From positions 124,001 to 188,000 of the forward strand of contig CAZIMS010000001.1 in assembly GCA_964540515.1 (NCBI GenBank): DNA of 64,000 nucleotides, in the 5' to 3' direction. The DNA comes from JAOAGA01 sp964540515 (GTDB lineage: Bacteria > CALINM01). Both the position numbers and the translations under genes were made by a program. The notes under the pieces are model-generated. The model searched no databases. It was not told where the DNA came from and worked only from the letters and a program-made list of their open reading frames with translations. This document shows positions 53,545-61,403 of the stretch, piece by piece; the first letter of the stretch is position 1; each line of letters begins with the position of its first letter.

Positions 53545-54710
53545 ATCTCCCTCCCATAAACAAGCACTGTTTGCGCTGCTATCATACCGCTAAAGTTTTG
53601 AGTTAAACCAAACTGTGCGCCTTCTACATTTCTCATAGCCCTTCCTTGCAGCTGTTTCATAATCTCTATGGCTTGTCTAATACCTGTACCGCCAAAGGGA
53701 TGACCACAGGAAAGGAGCCCACCATCTGTATTAACCGCAACCTTACCACCAAAATCAGATTGGCCTGTTTCAACAAAGGGGCCGCCTTCTCCCTTCTTAC
53801 AAAATCCTAACTCTTCATATTCAATGATCTCTGAGATAGTAAAACAATCATGTGTTTGCGCTACCTTTATATGGTCTGCTGTTATCCCTGCCTCTTTATA
53901 TGCCTTTTGTGAGGCAATTCTTAAGGCCTCCCAGCTTGTCCAGTCGACCTTATTTGCTGAAGCGTTATATTGTGTACATTGACCTGTCCCCATAATGTAG
54001 ACAAGTGGCCTATCAGTTAGCTGCTTCGCTTTCTCTTCCGAGGCTAAAATCACAGCAGCTGTGCCATCAGTCAAAGGACAGCAATCAAATAGTTTCAATG
54101 GCTTTGCTACAACCTTTGCGCACATAGCGGTTTTTAAATCAATACATTCCCTAAACTGCCCTTTTGCATTATTAAGACCGTTTCGTCTATTTTTTACAGA
54201 GACCATCGCCATTTGCTCTTCTGTGGTGCCATATTTTTTCATATGAAGTTTTGCCACCATTGCTAATGCCGCTGGTGGTAATCCTAATCCATGGGCTCCA
54301 TCAAAATCATGGTCAACTGAACACAACTGACTATAAAAGGCTTCCCATTTTTGTGGGGTATTTAACTTCTCTCCCCCAGCAACCATAACTACATCAGCAA
54401 CCCCCGCCTTGATTAAACCATAGGCCATTATAATTGCGCTTGAGCCACTTGCACAAAGTAGCTCAACTCTTGCACAGACACTCCTTGTCTTTATACCTAA
54501 AGACTCAGCAACAAGTGGCGCTAAATGTGTCTGGGTAGCTAATCTTTCAGTGTAGGCTGATGCGACGATAAGCCCATCTACATCTTTATTTTTAACCATT
54601 GGGTTGTCTTCAAAACAGGCTTTACCTGCTTCTTGAAACATCTCTCTTAATGTTGCCTGTCTTACCCCCCACTGAGACATACCTCCTGCAATTATACATA
54701 CTTTTCTCAT
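53541..54710 (-). CDS. Thiolase (SCP-x/BbsB-like), acting with DUF35 partner
   Basis: A 389-residue thiolase-fold enzyme: nucleophile Cys86 in VELLCASGSSAI, catalytic His in QTHDCFTISEII, and a second catalytic Cys in GGLLSCGHPFGGTG. It belongs to the SCP2-thiolase subgroup that works with DUF35 proteins, like BbsB. In this cluster it could cleave a 3-oxoacyl-CoA formed after ring opening (for instance 3-oxopimelyl-CoA to glutaryl-CoA and acetyl-CoA). A benzoylsuccinyl-CoA type reaction is an alternative, but no benzylsuccinate genes are seen. Confidence 0.87.
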   Translation of the reverse strand: MRKVCIIAGGMSQWGVRQATLREMFQEAGKACFEDNPMVKNKDVDGLIVASAYTERLATQTHLAPLVAESLGIKTRSVCARVELLCASGSSAIIMAYGLIKAGVADVVMVAGGEKLNTPQKWEAFYSQLCSVDHDFDGAHGLGLPPAALAMVAKLHMKKYGTTEEQMAMVSVKNRRNGLNNAKGQFRECIDLKTAMCAKVVAKPLKLFDCCPLTDGTAAVILASEEKAKQLTDRPLVYIMGTGQCTQYNASANKVDWTSWEALRIASQKAYKEAGITADHIKVAQTHDCFTISEIIEYEELGFCKKGEGGPFVETGQSDFGGKVAVNTDGGLLSCGHPFGGTGIRQAIEIMKQLQGRAMRNVEGAQFGLTQNFSGMIAAQTVLVYGREI

Positions 54711-54753
54711 TTATCCCCTCCTAACAAATTTCTCTCAGACAAGCTTTTTTCTA

Positions 54754-55701
54754 TCATTTATTTTTCCTCATAGCATTTCTTAATTCTATAGACTTTACAA
54801 GCTTTAGCAATGCTAAATTGTAAGGCGTTTCAACTCCATATTGTTTACCAAGCTCAACAATGGCACCATTTAAATTATCAATTTCAGTTTTTCTTCCAGC
54901 CTCTAAATCCTGCAATGTTGATACTTTATTGTCCTTAACACCACTTAATGCTTTAAGGGCAAACTCACCAGGGTTATTAAATACATCAAAGGTAAATCCC
55001 TTAGCTCTAGCCACCTTTGCCATCTCTTCAGCTACTGTTTTAATAAAATCTTTAGCATCTTCACAGGCCAATGCTTCATTGCCAGTCATGCCTGTTACAG
55101 CTAAAAAGGCATTGCAGGCAACATTAGCAATAAGTTTTCTCCAAATAGGTATCTCTATGGGTTCTTTGCTAACATCTGTCTTGAAACCATATTTTGTAAG
55201 AAAATCTGCAAGTGCGTTCACATTGGGATCTTCTTTTGCATCAATTCTACCTACATATATATATCCCATACCTCCTACATATCTAATCTCATTTGGACCA
55301 AGTAGTTGTGCACTATGGGCAGTTACCCCACCAATTGTCCTATCGGCACCTACATGTTTAGCTATAATTTCAAGATTACCCAAGCCATTTTGGACAGATA
55401 GCAGGTATGTATCTGCTCCAATCATAGGCTTACTCATCAAAACAGCCGATTCGGTATGAAACCCCTTAACAGATATCTGAATAAAATCACAGATACCTAC
55501 CTCTTCTGGATTACTCGTTATCTTTAACTTAACGTTATGTCTTGACCCATCAGGTAATATTATATTTAAACCTTCCTTTTGAATTAGTTCTACTCTTGTT
55601 TTATCTACTTCTACAAGCCATATATTGTCAGCTCCGTTTAATGTCATTACTGCACCAATAGTACCACCTAATGCTCCTGCCCCTACTATTGCATATTTCA
55701 T
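54754..55701 (-). CDS. 2-dehydropantoate 2-reductase-like oxidoreductase (ApbA/PanE family)
   Basis: A 315-residue NAD(P)-dependent reductase with N-terminal AIVGAGALGGTIGAVM, VKGFHTESA, VQNGLGN and the catalytic Lys region IPIWRKLIANVACNAFLAVTG. PanE makes pantoate for CoA, but many paralogues reduce other 2-oxo acids. Its place inside an aromatic-catabolism operon, overlapping the amidohydrolase gene by 4 bases, suggests a catabolic role on an unknown oxo- or hydroxyacid rather than vitamin synthesis. Confidence 0.82.
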   Translation of the reverse strand: MKYAIVGAGALGGTIGAVMTLNGADNIWLVEVDKTRVELIQKEGLNIILPDGSRHNVKLKITSNPEEVGICDFIQISVKGFHTESAVLMSKPMIGADTYLLSVQNGLGNLEIIAKHVGADRTIGGVTAHSAQLLGPNEIRYVGGMGYIYVGRIDAKEDPNVNALADFLTKYGFKTDVSKEPIEIPIWRKLIANVACNAFLAVTGMTGNEALACEDAKDFIKTVAEEMAKVARAKGFTFDVFNNPGEFALKALSGVKDNKVSTLQDLEAGRKTEIDNLNGAIVELGKQYGVETPYNLALLKLVKSIELRNAMRKNK

Positions 55702-56525
55702 ACTTTTTTCCCTCCCTTTAATTTAAGTAGTCTCTTAGCATTCTCCCCCAAAATTTTCTTTACACAATCCTCACTTAAATTAAGCTTCTTAATCATATCA
55801 ATGTTTTTCTTTACATTGCCGGTGCTTGGAAAATCACTACCAAATATCACCTTATCAGGAATCTTTTCTAATTCGGGAAAATATTTCAGAAGATTCTCAG
55901 GTGGAAGTCCAGAAATTTCAAGATAAATATTTTTATGAAGCTTAGACAAAAAGAAAGCTCTATCGTAAAAAAAACCTCTTCCACCATGAACAAGTAGTAT
56001 CTTAAGTTCTGGAAAATCAACAGCCACATCATCAAGAAAGATAGGGTCACCATATTTAATTCTTGCCCCTTTAAAAACAGAGCTTCCTGTATGCAACATT
56101 ACGGGGATCTCTAGCTCCTGTGCAGTCTCGTAAAGGGGATACAAGAAACTTTCGTTAGGGTAAAAGTACTGGTAAGTAGGATAAAGCTTTAGAACTTTAA
56201 AACCCATTTTATAAAGTCTTCTTACTTCTTCCCTCAGATCTCTCACCATATAGGGGTTTATATTCCCACCTGGTATTAACCTTTTATGCTTTCTACAAAT
56301 ATCAATTACCTCTTCATTATCAATAATACCTGTTGTTATAGGGCTTATCTCGGCAAGCCCAACAGCATAATCTACTCCCTGAGACTCTAAATACTCATCA
56401 ATATCACCATTTATGATATCGAGAAAACTCATACCTTCCTTTTCCCATACCTTTTCGCAGAACTGATATATATCTCTATAAAGCTCATTTCTCCTTGCCA
56501 AGTGAAAATGAAAGTCTATAACCAT
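55698..56525 (-). CDS. Amidohydrolase-family (amidohydrolase 2) metal-dependent hydrolase or decarboxylase
   Basis: A 275-residue TIM-barrel enzyme with metal ligands in the expected places: IDFHFHL (HxH), VMLHTGSS, LLVHGGRG and FGSDFP. The family includes ACMSD-type decarboxylases and hydratases of ring-cleavage intermediates. The substrate is unknown. It is the second gene after bamA in the operon, 77 bp downstream, and is coupled to the PanE-like gene (ATGA overlap), so the two may act in succession. Confidence 0.8.
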   Translation of the reverse strand: MVIDFHFHLARRNELYRDIYQFCEKVWEKEGMSFLDIINGDIDEYLESQGVDYAVGLAEISPITTGIIDNEEVIDICRKHKRLIPGGNINPYMVRDLREEVRRLYKMGFKVLKLYPTYQYFYPNESFLYPLYETAQELEIPVMLHTGSSVFKGARIKYGDPIFLDDVAVDFPELKILLVHGGRGFFYDRAFFLSKLHKNIYLEISGLPPENLLKYFPELEKIPDKVIFGSDFPSTGNVKKNIDMIKKLNLSEDCVKKILGENAKRLLKLKGGKKV

Positions 56526-56602
56526 TATCTATCCTGTTTTAAAAATTTAATCTACCTTTGTCAGAGACCTTATTACAAAATCTACCCTGTCTCCAACAAT
56601 CA

Positions 56603-57730
56603 TTATTTAGGTTTCGGTATTATCTCTTCCCACATTGCATCATCAGCTAAAGCACCTTTAGCAATCATCTGTCTAAACTTTATAAAATCAACAAGATCTT
56701 TCCCAGTGGTCTTTCTCGTAGAAAAGGCAGTAAAGCCAGGGAAGGCTTCGTAGTTCATGTTCAATCCCAGCCAGTATCTGCTTGGTGTTTTGAAGATATC
56801 CCAGAAATATCTCTTTTTGCTTCTAATACTATCGATGGATTTCATCAAACACTGGGGGAATAGATTTACAAACCGCCAAATAACCTCATCAACAGCTTTA
56901 TCTAGAAGCTCAAAATCAGTGGTACACTCATTTAGCAATGCCTTAGCCTTATCTAATTCTTCACCTCTTTTATTCTCACCATAAACAATTTCTCCGTCTT
57001 TAACAAATTCTTCTGTTATAACAAGTGGGTTTCTAACCCATTTTCCATCCTTTTTTAACACTGGAGTCACCTTTGAAATTAGTCCCTTAAATTTCATCTT
57101 ATAGGCACTCCAAACTTCACAGGAAACACAGTTCCACATAGCATCTTCCATGGAAAGATACCAGGGGAGAAAATCTGTTGCGCCCCCATCTGGAGCAGAA
57201 CCATGTTTTGGACCTGCCTGACCAAAGACAGCTAAATCTGAGGAGATGCTTATATCACAAGCCATTCCTATCTCCTGGCCACCAGCTACCCTCATACCAT
57301 TCACCCTGCATATAACAGGCTTTTTACAATTAAGAATGCCATCTACCATTGCATTGAATAGATCCATGTACTCACCATACTCATTTGGACGCTTTGAGTA
57401 ATAGAAGGCATACTCAACTGTATTTCCACCAGTACAGAAGGCCTTATCCCCAGTACCAGTAAAAACTACAGCTACAACTGACCTGTCAGATGAGGCCTTT
57501 TGAAAACCTGCAATAACACCTTTTACCATCTCAGTAGTATAAGAATTATACTGGGCAGGATTATTTAATATTATCCATGCAACGTAAAGGTCTTCAATAA
57601 CTTTGCCTTCGGGATCCCTCAGTGGCCTTTTTTCATAAATCGTACAAGGCGCCTCTTTACCAAAATATTCATCACCAAATAAAGCATGATTTTTTAATTC
57701 ATTGTCTCTGGGAAGCCAGTCTAAACTCAT
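56603..57730 (-). CDS. bamA: 6-oxocyclohex-1-ene-1-carbonyl-CoA hydrolase (BamA/Oah)
   Basis: A 375-residue crotonase-superfamily ring-opening hydrolase. The whole length resembles BamA/Oah: N-terminal SLDWLPRDNELKNHALFGDE, EAPCTIYEKRPL, ITLNNPxQYNSYTTEMVKG-like NNPAQYNSYTTEM, FTGTGDKAFCTGGNTVEYA, NGMRVAGGQEIGMACD and FGQAGPKHGSAPDGG. It hydrolytically opens the ring produced after benzoyl-CoA reduction, giving 3-hydroxypimelyl-CoA, and is the standard marker gene of anaerobic aromatic degradation. It is the first gene of the minus-strand catabolic run, 154 bp downstream of a sigma-54-type promoter. Confidence 0.92.
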   Translation of the reverse strand: MSLDWLPRDNELKNHALFGDEYFGKEAPCTIYEKRPLRDPEGKVIEDLYVAWIILNNPAQYNSYTTEMVKGVIAGFQKASSDRSVVAVVFTGTGDKAFCTGGNTVEYAFYYSKRPNEYGEYMDLFNAMVDGILNCKKPVICRVNGMRVAGGQEIGMACDISISSDLAVFGQAGPKHGSAPDGGATDFLPWYLSMEDAMWNCVSCEVWSAYKMKFKGLISKVTPVLKKDGKWVRNPLVITEEFVKDGEIVYGENKRGEELDKAKALLNECTTDFELLDKAVDEVIWRFVNLFPQCLMKSIDSIRSKKRYFWDIFKTPSRYWLGLNMNYEAFPGFTAFSTRKTTGKDLVDFIKFRQMIAKGALADDAMWEEIIPKPK

Positions 57731-57883
57731 GTTTCCCCCTCCTTTTATTTTTTGTATTTCTTAAAAATATTAGCTCTGTATTTTTAAACTAAAGTTTTAT
57801 CATCAATTATACTTACAATCTTTCAATTAATAAAAAAAATAATTTAAAAAAATGTTATATTAAATAAAATGTTTTACCTTTCA

Positions 57884-57900
57884 AGCAACGGTTATGCCAA
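57884..57900 (-). promoter_or_regulatory. Sigma-54 (-24/-12) promoter upstream of bamA operon
   Basis: On the minus strand the sequence is TTGGCATAACCGTTGCT. It matches the TTGGCAY-N5-TTGCW consensus with exact spacing between the invariant GG (-24) and GC (-12). Initiation would be near 57873, leaving a leader of about 140 bases before bamA. It is in the right orientation and is the only such site I saw in the intergenic regions of the window. Confidence 0.7.
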
Positions 57901-57965
57901 ATTGTTTTTTAATTTATTATCAATAATATCAATGCATTAAATAATTTTTTTTATTTACAAACTTT

Positions 57966-57980
57966 GTTATTTTTTATAAC
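57966..57980. repeat. Inverted repeat GTTAT-N5-ATAAC upstream of the sigma-54 promoter
   Basis: A perfect 5-bp inverted repeat with a 5-bp spacer of T's, centred about 100 bp upstream of the predicted start. Position fits an upstream activator site, but in AT-rich DNA such a short repeat may occur by chance. Confidence 0.35.
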
Positions 57981-57991
57981 GATAAATAATC

Positions 57992-58006
57992 ACCATATTA
58001 AATGGT
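57992..58006. repeat. Inverted repeat ACCAT-N5-ATGGT, candidate activator binding site
   Basis: A perfect 5-bp inverted repeat with 5-bp spacer, centred about 126 bp upstream of the predicted sigma-54 start. It contains GC pairs, so it is less likely than its neighbour to be chance. It could bind an NtrC-type activator. Confidence 0.4.
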
Positions 58007-58101
58007 AAAAAATCACCAAGCCATTTTTTTAAAATTTAAAGGACCTATCAATTTATTCTCTTTCTATTGTTTTTTATAAGAAAGATTATTATATTTTAAG
58101 T

Positions 58102-59190
58102 ATGGGTAAGAAAGATTATTACAAGATACTGGGCATTTCAAAAGATGCTACTGTAGATGAAATAAAGACAGCATATCGTAAATTAGCAAGAAAGTATCAC
58201 CCTGACGTAAACCCTGGAAACAAGGACGCAGAAGAGAAGTTTAAAGATATCAATGAGGCATACGAAGTCCTTTCAGATCCAGAAAAAAGGAAAAACTACG
58301 ATATGATGGGTGATGCCTTTTTTAATCCTGCCTCAGAAGGTGGTTTTGGCTATACCTACTCAGGTAGAGATTTTTTTAGTGAGTTTTTTGGCTCCTCTTC
58401 CTTTGAGGATATCTTTTCAGATTTTTTTGGTTTTGGCTCTAAAAAGAAGGATAGGGTCGAAAAGGGCGAAGATATTGAAGCTGAAATTACTTTAACCTTT
58501 CAAGAAGCTTACGAAGGTATTGAGAAAATCTTTGAATTAAAGATTGATAACCCTTGCCATAAATGCAAAGGTTCAGGAATTGATGATAAAGAGGCAACTT
58601 TATGTTCAAACTGTAATGGTAGAGGGATTAAATCAGAAAGAAAAGGAAATATTACCATTCAAAAGCCCTGTGAGAAATGTAAGGGACTCCGATATTCAAA
58701 AATTAAGACCTGTAATAACTGCAATGGTGCTGGTCTAATTTATAACACAGAAAAATTAAAGATTAAGATTCCTCCTGGTGTTGATAATGGCTATAGAATG
58801 CGACTTCGCGGAAAAGGGAAGGCATCATCTTCGGGGATTAGAGGAGATTTATACATAACTATAAATGTATTGCCACATCCATTTTTTACACGAGAAGGTC
58901 TCGATCTTTATCTTAAGCTACCTATTTCTATTACTGAAGCCACCTTAGGTGCCAAGATTGATATACCAACACCAGAGGGCAAGAAGATTTATCTTACCGT
59001 CCCTCCCTTAATATCAAATAATCAAAAACTGAGAGTTGCAGGAAAGGGGATGAAAGATGCTTCAGGAAGAGTTGGAGACCTATATTGTCAGATCTCCATA
59101 GAGATACCTGATAAATTGTCTAAAGAGGCAAAAGAACTCATTGAAAATCTTAATAAATATATCAAACCACCTAAGAGACCTTGGCAATAG
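58102..59190 (+). CDS. dnaJ: DnaJ-family molecular chaperone
   Basis: A 362-residue type I J-protein: J-domain (5-70) with HPD in KYHPDVNPG, a short Gly/Phe region rich in phenylalanine and acidic residues (about 75-120), four zinc-finger repeats (CHKCKGSG, CSNCNGRG, CEKCKGLR, CNNCNGAG) and the C-terminal substrate-binding domain. It stimulates DnaK, which is not in the window. The third zinc repeat lacks the usual last glycine but keeps both cysteines. The 3' end overlaps comEC by 50 bases. Confidence 0.92.
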   Translation: MGKKDYYKILGISKDATVDEIKTAYRKLARKYHPDVNPGNKDAEEKFKDINEAYEVLSDPEKRKNYDMMGDAFFNPASEGGFGYTYSGRDFFSEFFGSSSFEDIFSDFFGFGSKKKDRVEKGEDIEAEITLTFQEAYEGIEKIFELKIDNPCHKCKGSGIDDKEATLCSNCNGRGIKSERKGNITIQKPCEKCKGLRYSKIKTCNNCNGAGLIYNTEKLKIKIPPGVDNGYRMRLRGKGKASSSGIRGDLYITINVLPHPFFTREGLDLYLKLPISITEATLGAKIDIPTPEGKKIYLTVPPLISNNQKLRVAGKGMKDASGRVGDLYCQISIEIPDKLSKEAKELIENLNKYIKPPKRPWQ

Positions 59191-61402
59191 AATCTCTCTT
59201 CTTATACTACCTATTGCTTTAATATCCTATGTTTTAGGGGTTATTTTATGGTATCAATCTCAAAATCACTACTTATTAGTTATTGGACTTATTATAATTC
59301 CCCTTGTTTTTTTCTTCAAAAAGTTATCTTTAATACTCTTAATCGTCATATTCTTTCTGTCCTTAGGCGCTTTAAGAATCTCCTATAGCTTCTTAACTAA
59401 TAAATCTGAGATAAGGGGCTACGGAAAGGTTATTACCTTCCCTAAAAAAACTGACTATTATAATGAAGCGATAGTAAAGATAAAATCCGCAACTCGTCCC
59501 CTATACTCATACAAAACCTTTAGATATGATAAAGATGTAACTCTAAAATTGCTTGACGAAATCTATTTTCACGGAAGGGAACAAGAAAGGCTCTTTTATA
59601 GAAATGATAATGATTATCCTAAATTTTATCAAAACTATCTAACAAATAGCTCCTATGTAAAGGCAAACTTTGTTAAGAAGATTGATGAATCACCATTAAT
59701 AACAAAATTATTCACCCTTAGGGAGCAGATTAAGGAAAGCTTTTCTGCTTCTAATAAGTCGGGTAAATCTTTCTTTTTAGAGGTACTATTTGGAGAAAAG
59801 GTCTTGCAGGAGAATATAAGAGATATTTTTAATAAAAGCGGGACAGCACACCTTTTAAGTATCTCGGGGCTACACTTTAGCCTTACCATTTTTTTTGCCT
59901 ATATATTTGTCTATGTCTTAAGTTTTTTGTATCCAAATATATTATTTAATATCCCAAGACAGCTTTTAACGATTTTTTTTGCCCTGCCGCTCCTTATCAT
60001 TTATGGTTTTCTGTCTGGGATGTCTATTCCTGCCACAAGGGCCTTTTTAGTCTTTATCTTATTATTTTCTTTTCTTATACTTAATAAAAACCCTAACTAT
60101 CTATCTCTTCTTTCTTTAATTGCCCTCCTTTTTTTGGTCTTTGAGCCTAATTATATTTTTTCTATATCTTTCCAGCTTTCCTTTACCAGTGTCTTTGCCC
60201 TTATTATCTTTAGAGAAAAAATTCAGACTTCGCTGATTAATAAGATAAGCAACAGATTAATTAGATATTTATTAGGTATCTTTACTGCTACCTGTTGCGT
60301 GAATCTTTTAATATTACCTATTATCACAAATTTACAGGGGAAATTTTATTTAGCCACCTTTTTATCTAATATTTTTGCTATCCCCCTCTTTTCTTTTTTT
60401 ATACTACCCTTTTTGTTTATATCTTTACCCTTCCAAGCCTTAGGGGAAGAGGTGTTCTCTTTTTCCTTAATGGTTCCTGAGCTGTCATACAGGGTCTTAG
60501 TGAAGGTATTGAATAATCTTAATCTACTTATGGAAGATTTTTCTTTTAACTTCCATTTCGATATAAAAACTTCTTTAGTATATTATCTCTTCATAATATC
60601 AATTTTTTATCTGCCAAAATATTTAAAGCTCTTTGCTTTGTTTATCCCACTCTTCTTATTTTTTCCAACAAAGGATGCCCCAAAGAAAGATTTTTCAGCT
60701 GTCTTTCTTGATGTTCATCAAGGCGATGCATCTATTATAAAATCAGAAAAGGGCGCTATAGTAATGATTGACTGTGGGGGTAATATGTATGATGAAACTA
60801 TTTATAAAAGAGCCTATGCTCCTTTCTTTAGGACCCACAAGATTAGGGAAATCTCAGCTATCATTATCTCTCATCATCACCCTGATCACACTAAGGCTCT
60901 TAAAGATATTATAGAAAATATGAGAGTTAAAGTGATTTATCTTACAAAAGAGTCTTTAATGAACTTAGATATACCAGAGGGCGTAACAGTTAAACAGGTA
61001 GATTTAAAAGAAACAATTACAATTGATGATTTAGAGATTGAGCTTATCCCTCCTAAATCTTTTGATAAAAAGGTTAACAACAACTCTCTATGGGCTGTTA
61101 TTAAAAAGGGTAATAGAAAGTATATCTATACAGGCGACACGGAGGTTAAAGTTATTGATGAAATGATAAGCACTATTGTAATTAATAAAAGTGATATTAT
61201 TTATCTTAAAGTTCCTCATCATGGATCAAAATCTTCATTCTCCTCAGAGATGTATAAAAGATTTAATCCAAAAGTAGCTATAATCTCCCTTGGAAGTGAT
61301 AATATCTGGAACCTGCCTTCAGCTGAGGTGATAAATTTTCTTAGAGATCAGAAGATTTTGACTTTAAGGACAGACATATTGGGGCAGATTACAATTAGAT
61401 AG
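59141..61402 (+). CDS. comEC: ComEC/Rec2-family DNA uptake channel protein
   Basis: A 753-residue polytopic protein. An N-terminal membrane region leads into the competence domain (about 230-500) with STAHLLSISGLHFSL-like GTAHLLSISGLHFSL and LSGMSIPATRAFLV. The C-terminal metallo-beta-lactamase-like domain has VFLDVHQGDASII, IISHHHPDHTKAL and VPHHGSKSSFS. It would move single-stranded DNA across the inner membrane in natural transformation. The start codon is TTG at 59141 inside dnaJ; no ATG offers a better start, so the first residues are uncertain. It converges with the GDT1 gene one base away. Confidence 0.9.
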   Translation: MKILINISNHLRDLGNRISLLILPIALISYVLGVILWYQSQNHYLLVIGLIIIPLVFFFKKLSLILLIVIFFLSLGALRISYSFLTNKSEIRGYGKVITFPKKTDYYNEAIVKIKSATRPLYSYKTFRYDKDVTLKLLDEIYFHGREQERLFYRNDNDYPKFYQNYLTNSSYVKANFVKKIDESPLITKLFTLREQIKESFSASNKSGKSFFLEVLFGEKVLQENIRDIFNKSGTAHLLSISGLHFSLTIFFAYIFVYVLSFLYPNILFNIPRQLLTIFFALPLLIIYGFLSGMSIPATRAFLVFILLFSFLILNKNPNYLSLLSLIALLFLVFEPNYIFSISFQLSFTSVFALIIFREKIQTSLINKISNRLIRYLLGIFTATCCVNLLILPIITNLQGKFYLATFLSNIFAIPLFSFFILPFLFISLPFQALGEEVFSFSLMVPELSYRVLVKVLNNLNLLMEDFSFNFHFDIKTSLVYYLFIISIFYLPKYLKLFALFIPLFLFFPTKDAPKKDFSAVFLDVHQGDASIIKSEKGAIVMIDCGGNMYDETIYKRAYAPFFRTHKIREISAIIISHHHPDHTKALKDIIENMRVKVIYLTKESLMNLDIPEGVTVKQVDLKETITIDDLEIELIPPKSFDKKVNNNSLWAVIKKGNRKYIYTGDTEVKVIDEMISTIVINKSDIIYLKVPHHGSKSSFSSEMYKRFNPKVAIISLGSDNIWNLPSAEVINFLRDQKILTLRTDILGQITIR

Positions 61403-61403
61403 C

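Larger units (their letters stand above)
57731..58101. other. 371-bp divergent intergenic region between bamA and dnaJ
   Basis: Strongly AT-rich, no open frame of note. It holds the sigma-54-like site (57884-57900) reading toward bamA and two inverted repeats upstream of it (57966-57980 and 57992-58006). The right edge must also contain the dnaJ promoter; AT-rich -10-like sequence (TATTATATTTTAAG) lies directly before the dnaJ ATG, but no CIRCE or clear heat-shock promoter is visible. Confidence 0.7.

Noticed and set aside
54860..55459. A 199-codon open frame on the plus strand
   Set aside because: It lies wholly opposite the PanE-like reductase gene, has no family features and no ribosome-binding site; it reflects codon bias of the true gene.
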